Source: Pseudomonas serbica
GTDB lineage: Bacteria > Pseudomonadota > Gammaproteobacteria > Pseudomonadales > Pseudomonadaceae
Reading direction: 5' to 3'
Length of the DNA stretch: 64,000 bases
Assembly: GCF_028823535.1 (NCBI RefSeq)
Contig: NZ_JAQIYM010000005.1
Coordinates: 332,146-396,145, forward strand
Position 1 is the first letter of the stretch. Each line of letters starts with the position of its first letter. Under the pieces are notes generated by a model. The model was not told where the DNA came from. It searched no databases and was given only the letters and a program-made list of their open reading frames with translations. Both the position numbers and the translations under genes were made by a program. Of this stretch, positions 62,569 through 64,000 are shown one piece after another.

Positions 62569-64000
62569 TCACACGGTATCCACCTTCAGCGAATGGTCAT
62601 TGAGCATGCCGTTGATGATGGTTGCCGTATCCGCTCCGCCAACGACCCCACCCGCCCCCGGCATCACCCCATAGTGGCTGGCCAGGTTGACACCGGCCAG
62701 GTCGATGGTCTGGTTCGGCGCGGCGCCAGCCATGGCGCTGACGTCGATGCTGGTCACCAGTGACGCGCCGCTGCCGCTGACGGTGAAGTGCAGGTAGTCA
62801 TCCAGTGAAGCGGCGCTGCTGTTTTCTCCTTGCAGCAGTTGCGACAGGTCAAGCTTGTCGGTACCCGGTGTGAAGTCGGTGATGACGTCGTGGCCGCTAT
62901 TGCCGTTGAGCCACTGGAAGGTATCGGCGCCAGCGCCGCCGGTGAGGGTGTTGTTGCCCAAGCCGCCGATCAGGAAGTCGTCGCCACCCGCGCCGTTGAG
63001 CACATCGTTGCCCAGGCCGCCGGTGATGATGTTGCTGTTGTGGTCACCGGTGAGTGAGTCATTGAAGTTGGAGCCGACCAGATTTTCGATGGCGGTCAGG
63101 GTATCGGTGCCTGCACCCAGAGTGTTCTGTGCGCCGGTCTCGCCGAGATTGACCGTGACCCCGGCAGTGGCGTGGGCGTAGCTCGCGGTGTCGATACCCA
63201 CCCCCCCATCGAGCAGGTCGTTGCCCGGTCCACTGTAGAGCAAGTCATTGCCGGCTCCGCCGTGCAGCTCGGTGTTGCCGATGCCGGCGACCAGTGTGTC
63301 ATCACCCGCCGTCCCGGTAAGGGTGTGGCCATCCTGGTAGCTGATGATCATGCTGTCGCCGCCGCCATGGCTGTCGCTGGCGGTATAGCCGTGGTCCGAC
63401 GCGGTATCGTGGGCCCCGGAGTAATCGACGGTCATCTTCAACTGGTAGTTTTCAGCGCTGTTTGCGCCTGGGCCCGCACCGTCGGGGATGTTGGCGATGT
63501 GGATGTGGTAGGTCGCATCCGACGTCGCCTTGATGGTCTGGCCGTCAGCGACGGCGATGTAGGCGCCGTCGTTGATCGAGTACTCCATGCTGACATGGCC
63601 GGCGGCGAGATTGTGATCCAGGTTGAGGGTTTCCCCTTGCTTGAGATTGATGGTGATGAGGTTGTCGTTGTGGTTGCCGTTGGCCGCACCCAGCGCTCCG
63701 CTGACCACCAGGACGGCGGTCATGGCCGCCGCGTTGGCGACGAAGGCGCTGCGGGCAATGTCGGCATTGCTGCCGGAGACACTGTAGTTCTGTTTGGTCC
63801 CGGTAAAGTCCGCCCCTTTCCCGATCAGGTCCTGGCCATCCTGGTTCAGTGCTTTTTGGTAAAGGGTCACGTCGCTGTCGCGGCCCGCCACCATGCAGCT
63901 GTTGTGCACGTCGATGGTCACCGTCGTGGTGCTTTCGTCACCGTCGCCATCGCGCAGGGTGTAGGTAAACACGTCGCTCCCGCCCTGGCCGCCTACCGAG
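62569..64000 (-). CDS. lapA: LapA-type RTX adhesin, C-terminal part (cut by window edge)
   Basis: About 477 residues are visible and the frame is open to the right edge. In order they contain the end of a repeat with a cadherin-like or VCBS feel (FTYTLRDGDGDESTTTV), a novel-looking middle of about 150 residues, and RTX calcium nonapeptides (GTAGDDTLVAG, GGAGNDLLYSG, GGLGNDVLNG, GGAGADTFQW). A C-terminal type I secretion domain ends the protein. Position next to lapG-lapD makes LapA the best name, but the N-terminal retention module with the LapG cleavage site is outside the window, so another giant adhesin cannot be excluded. Confidence 0.85.
   Translation of the reverse strand, partial: SVGGQGGSDVFTYTLRDGDGDESTTTVTIDVHNSCMVAGRDSDVTLYQKALNQDGQDLIGKGADFTGTKQNYSVSGSNADIARSAFVANAAAMTAVLVVSGALGAANGNHNDNLITINLKQGETLNLDHNLAAGHVSMEYSINDGAYIAVADGQTIKATSDATYHIHIANIPDGAGPGANSAENYQLKMTVDYSGAHDTASDHGYTASDSHGGGDSMIISYQDGHTLTGTAGDDTLVAGIGNTELHGGAGNDLLYSGPGNDLLDGGVGIDTASYAHATAGVTVNLGETGAQNTLGAGTDTLTAIENLVGSNFNDSLTGDHNSNIITGGLGNDVLNGAGGDDFLIGGLGNNTLTGGAGADTFQWLNGNSGHDVITDFTPGTDKLDLSQLLQGENSSAASLDDYLHFTVSGSGASLVTSIDVSAMAGAAPNQTIDLAGVNLASHYGVMPGAGGVVGGADTATIINGMLNDHSLKVDTV

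Overview
The window is chromosomal DNA of a Pseudomonas from the broad P. fluorescens group. The evidence is GC-rich coding, a polar-flagellum cluster with FleQ/FleSR control, the phhR-phhABC phenylalanine catabolic locus, a CpxR/CpxP/CpxA locus, a lapG-lapD pair facing a giant RTX adhesin gene, and many short REP hairpins typical of the group. I recognise no prophage, insertion sequence, CRISPR array, tRNA or rRNA gene.

Region 1 (1-28.6 kb, all minus strand) is one flagellar cluster, in transcription order: flgFGHIJKL, an orphan ketoacyl-ACP synthase III gene, fliC, flaG, fliD, fliS, fliT, fleQ, fleS, fleR, fliEFGHIJ, an approximately 1 kb tandem REP array, the regulatory triplet hsbA-hsbR-hptB, and the start of fliK, which runs off the left edge. 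Good sigma-54 -24/-12 sites lie before flgF, fleS, fliE and fliK, with a weaker one before fliD. Sigma-28 sites lie before fliC and fliS. Intrinsic terminators separate several units. This matches the known FleQ/FleR/FliA hierarchy.

Region 2 (28.7-37.9 kb) handles aromatic amino acids: PhhR diverges from phhA-phhB-phhC, and an AroP-type permease lies nearby. Between them are two small genes, an MFS transporter and arfB. The approximately 850 bp between aroP and rluB has no conventional gene but holds a possible Trp-containing leader peptide, a TyrR-box-like palindrome and a REPIN.

Region 3 (37.9-43.6 kb) is housekeeping: a minus-strand run of PHP phosphoesterase, Sua5/YciO, scpA, scpB and rluB, divergent from yciB-yciI. 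Region 4 (43.7-47 kb) is the envelope-stress locus cpxR, cpxP-like and cpxA, with a CpxR-type box before the cpxP-like gene.

Region 5 (47-59.7 kb) is mixed: nitroreductase, TrkH, two AraC regulators, a DUF962 protein, an HD-domain enzyme, an LpxH-like phosphoesterase, an EamA exporter, a SelW-like protein, a short FimV-like protein, a MarR regulator, RecQ, a YecA-family protein and a YbaN-family protein. Region 6 (59.8-64 kb) is the biofilm switch: LapG protease, LapD c-di-GMP receptor and, convergent with them, the C-terminal part of a LapA-type RTX adhesin that continues past the right edge.

Most genes belong to known families. The least explained features are the tandem REP array framed by a 28-bp inverted repeat, the orphan KAS III between flgL and fliC, and the DNA upstream of aroP.
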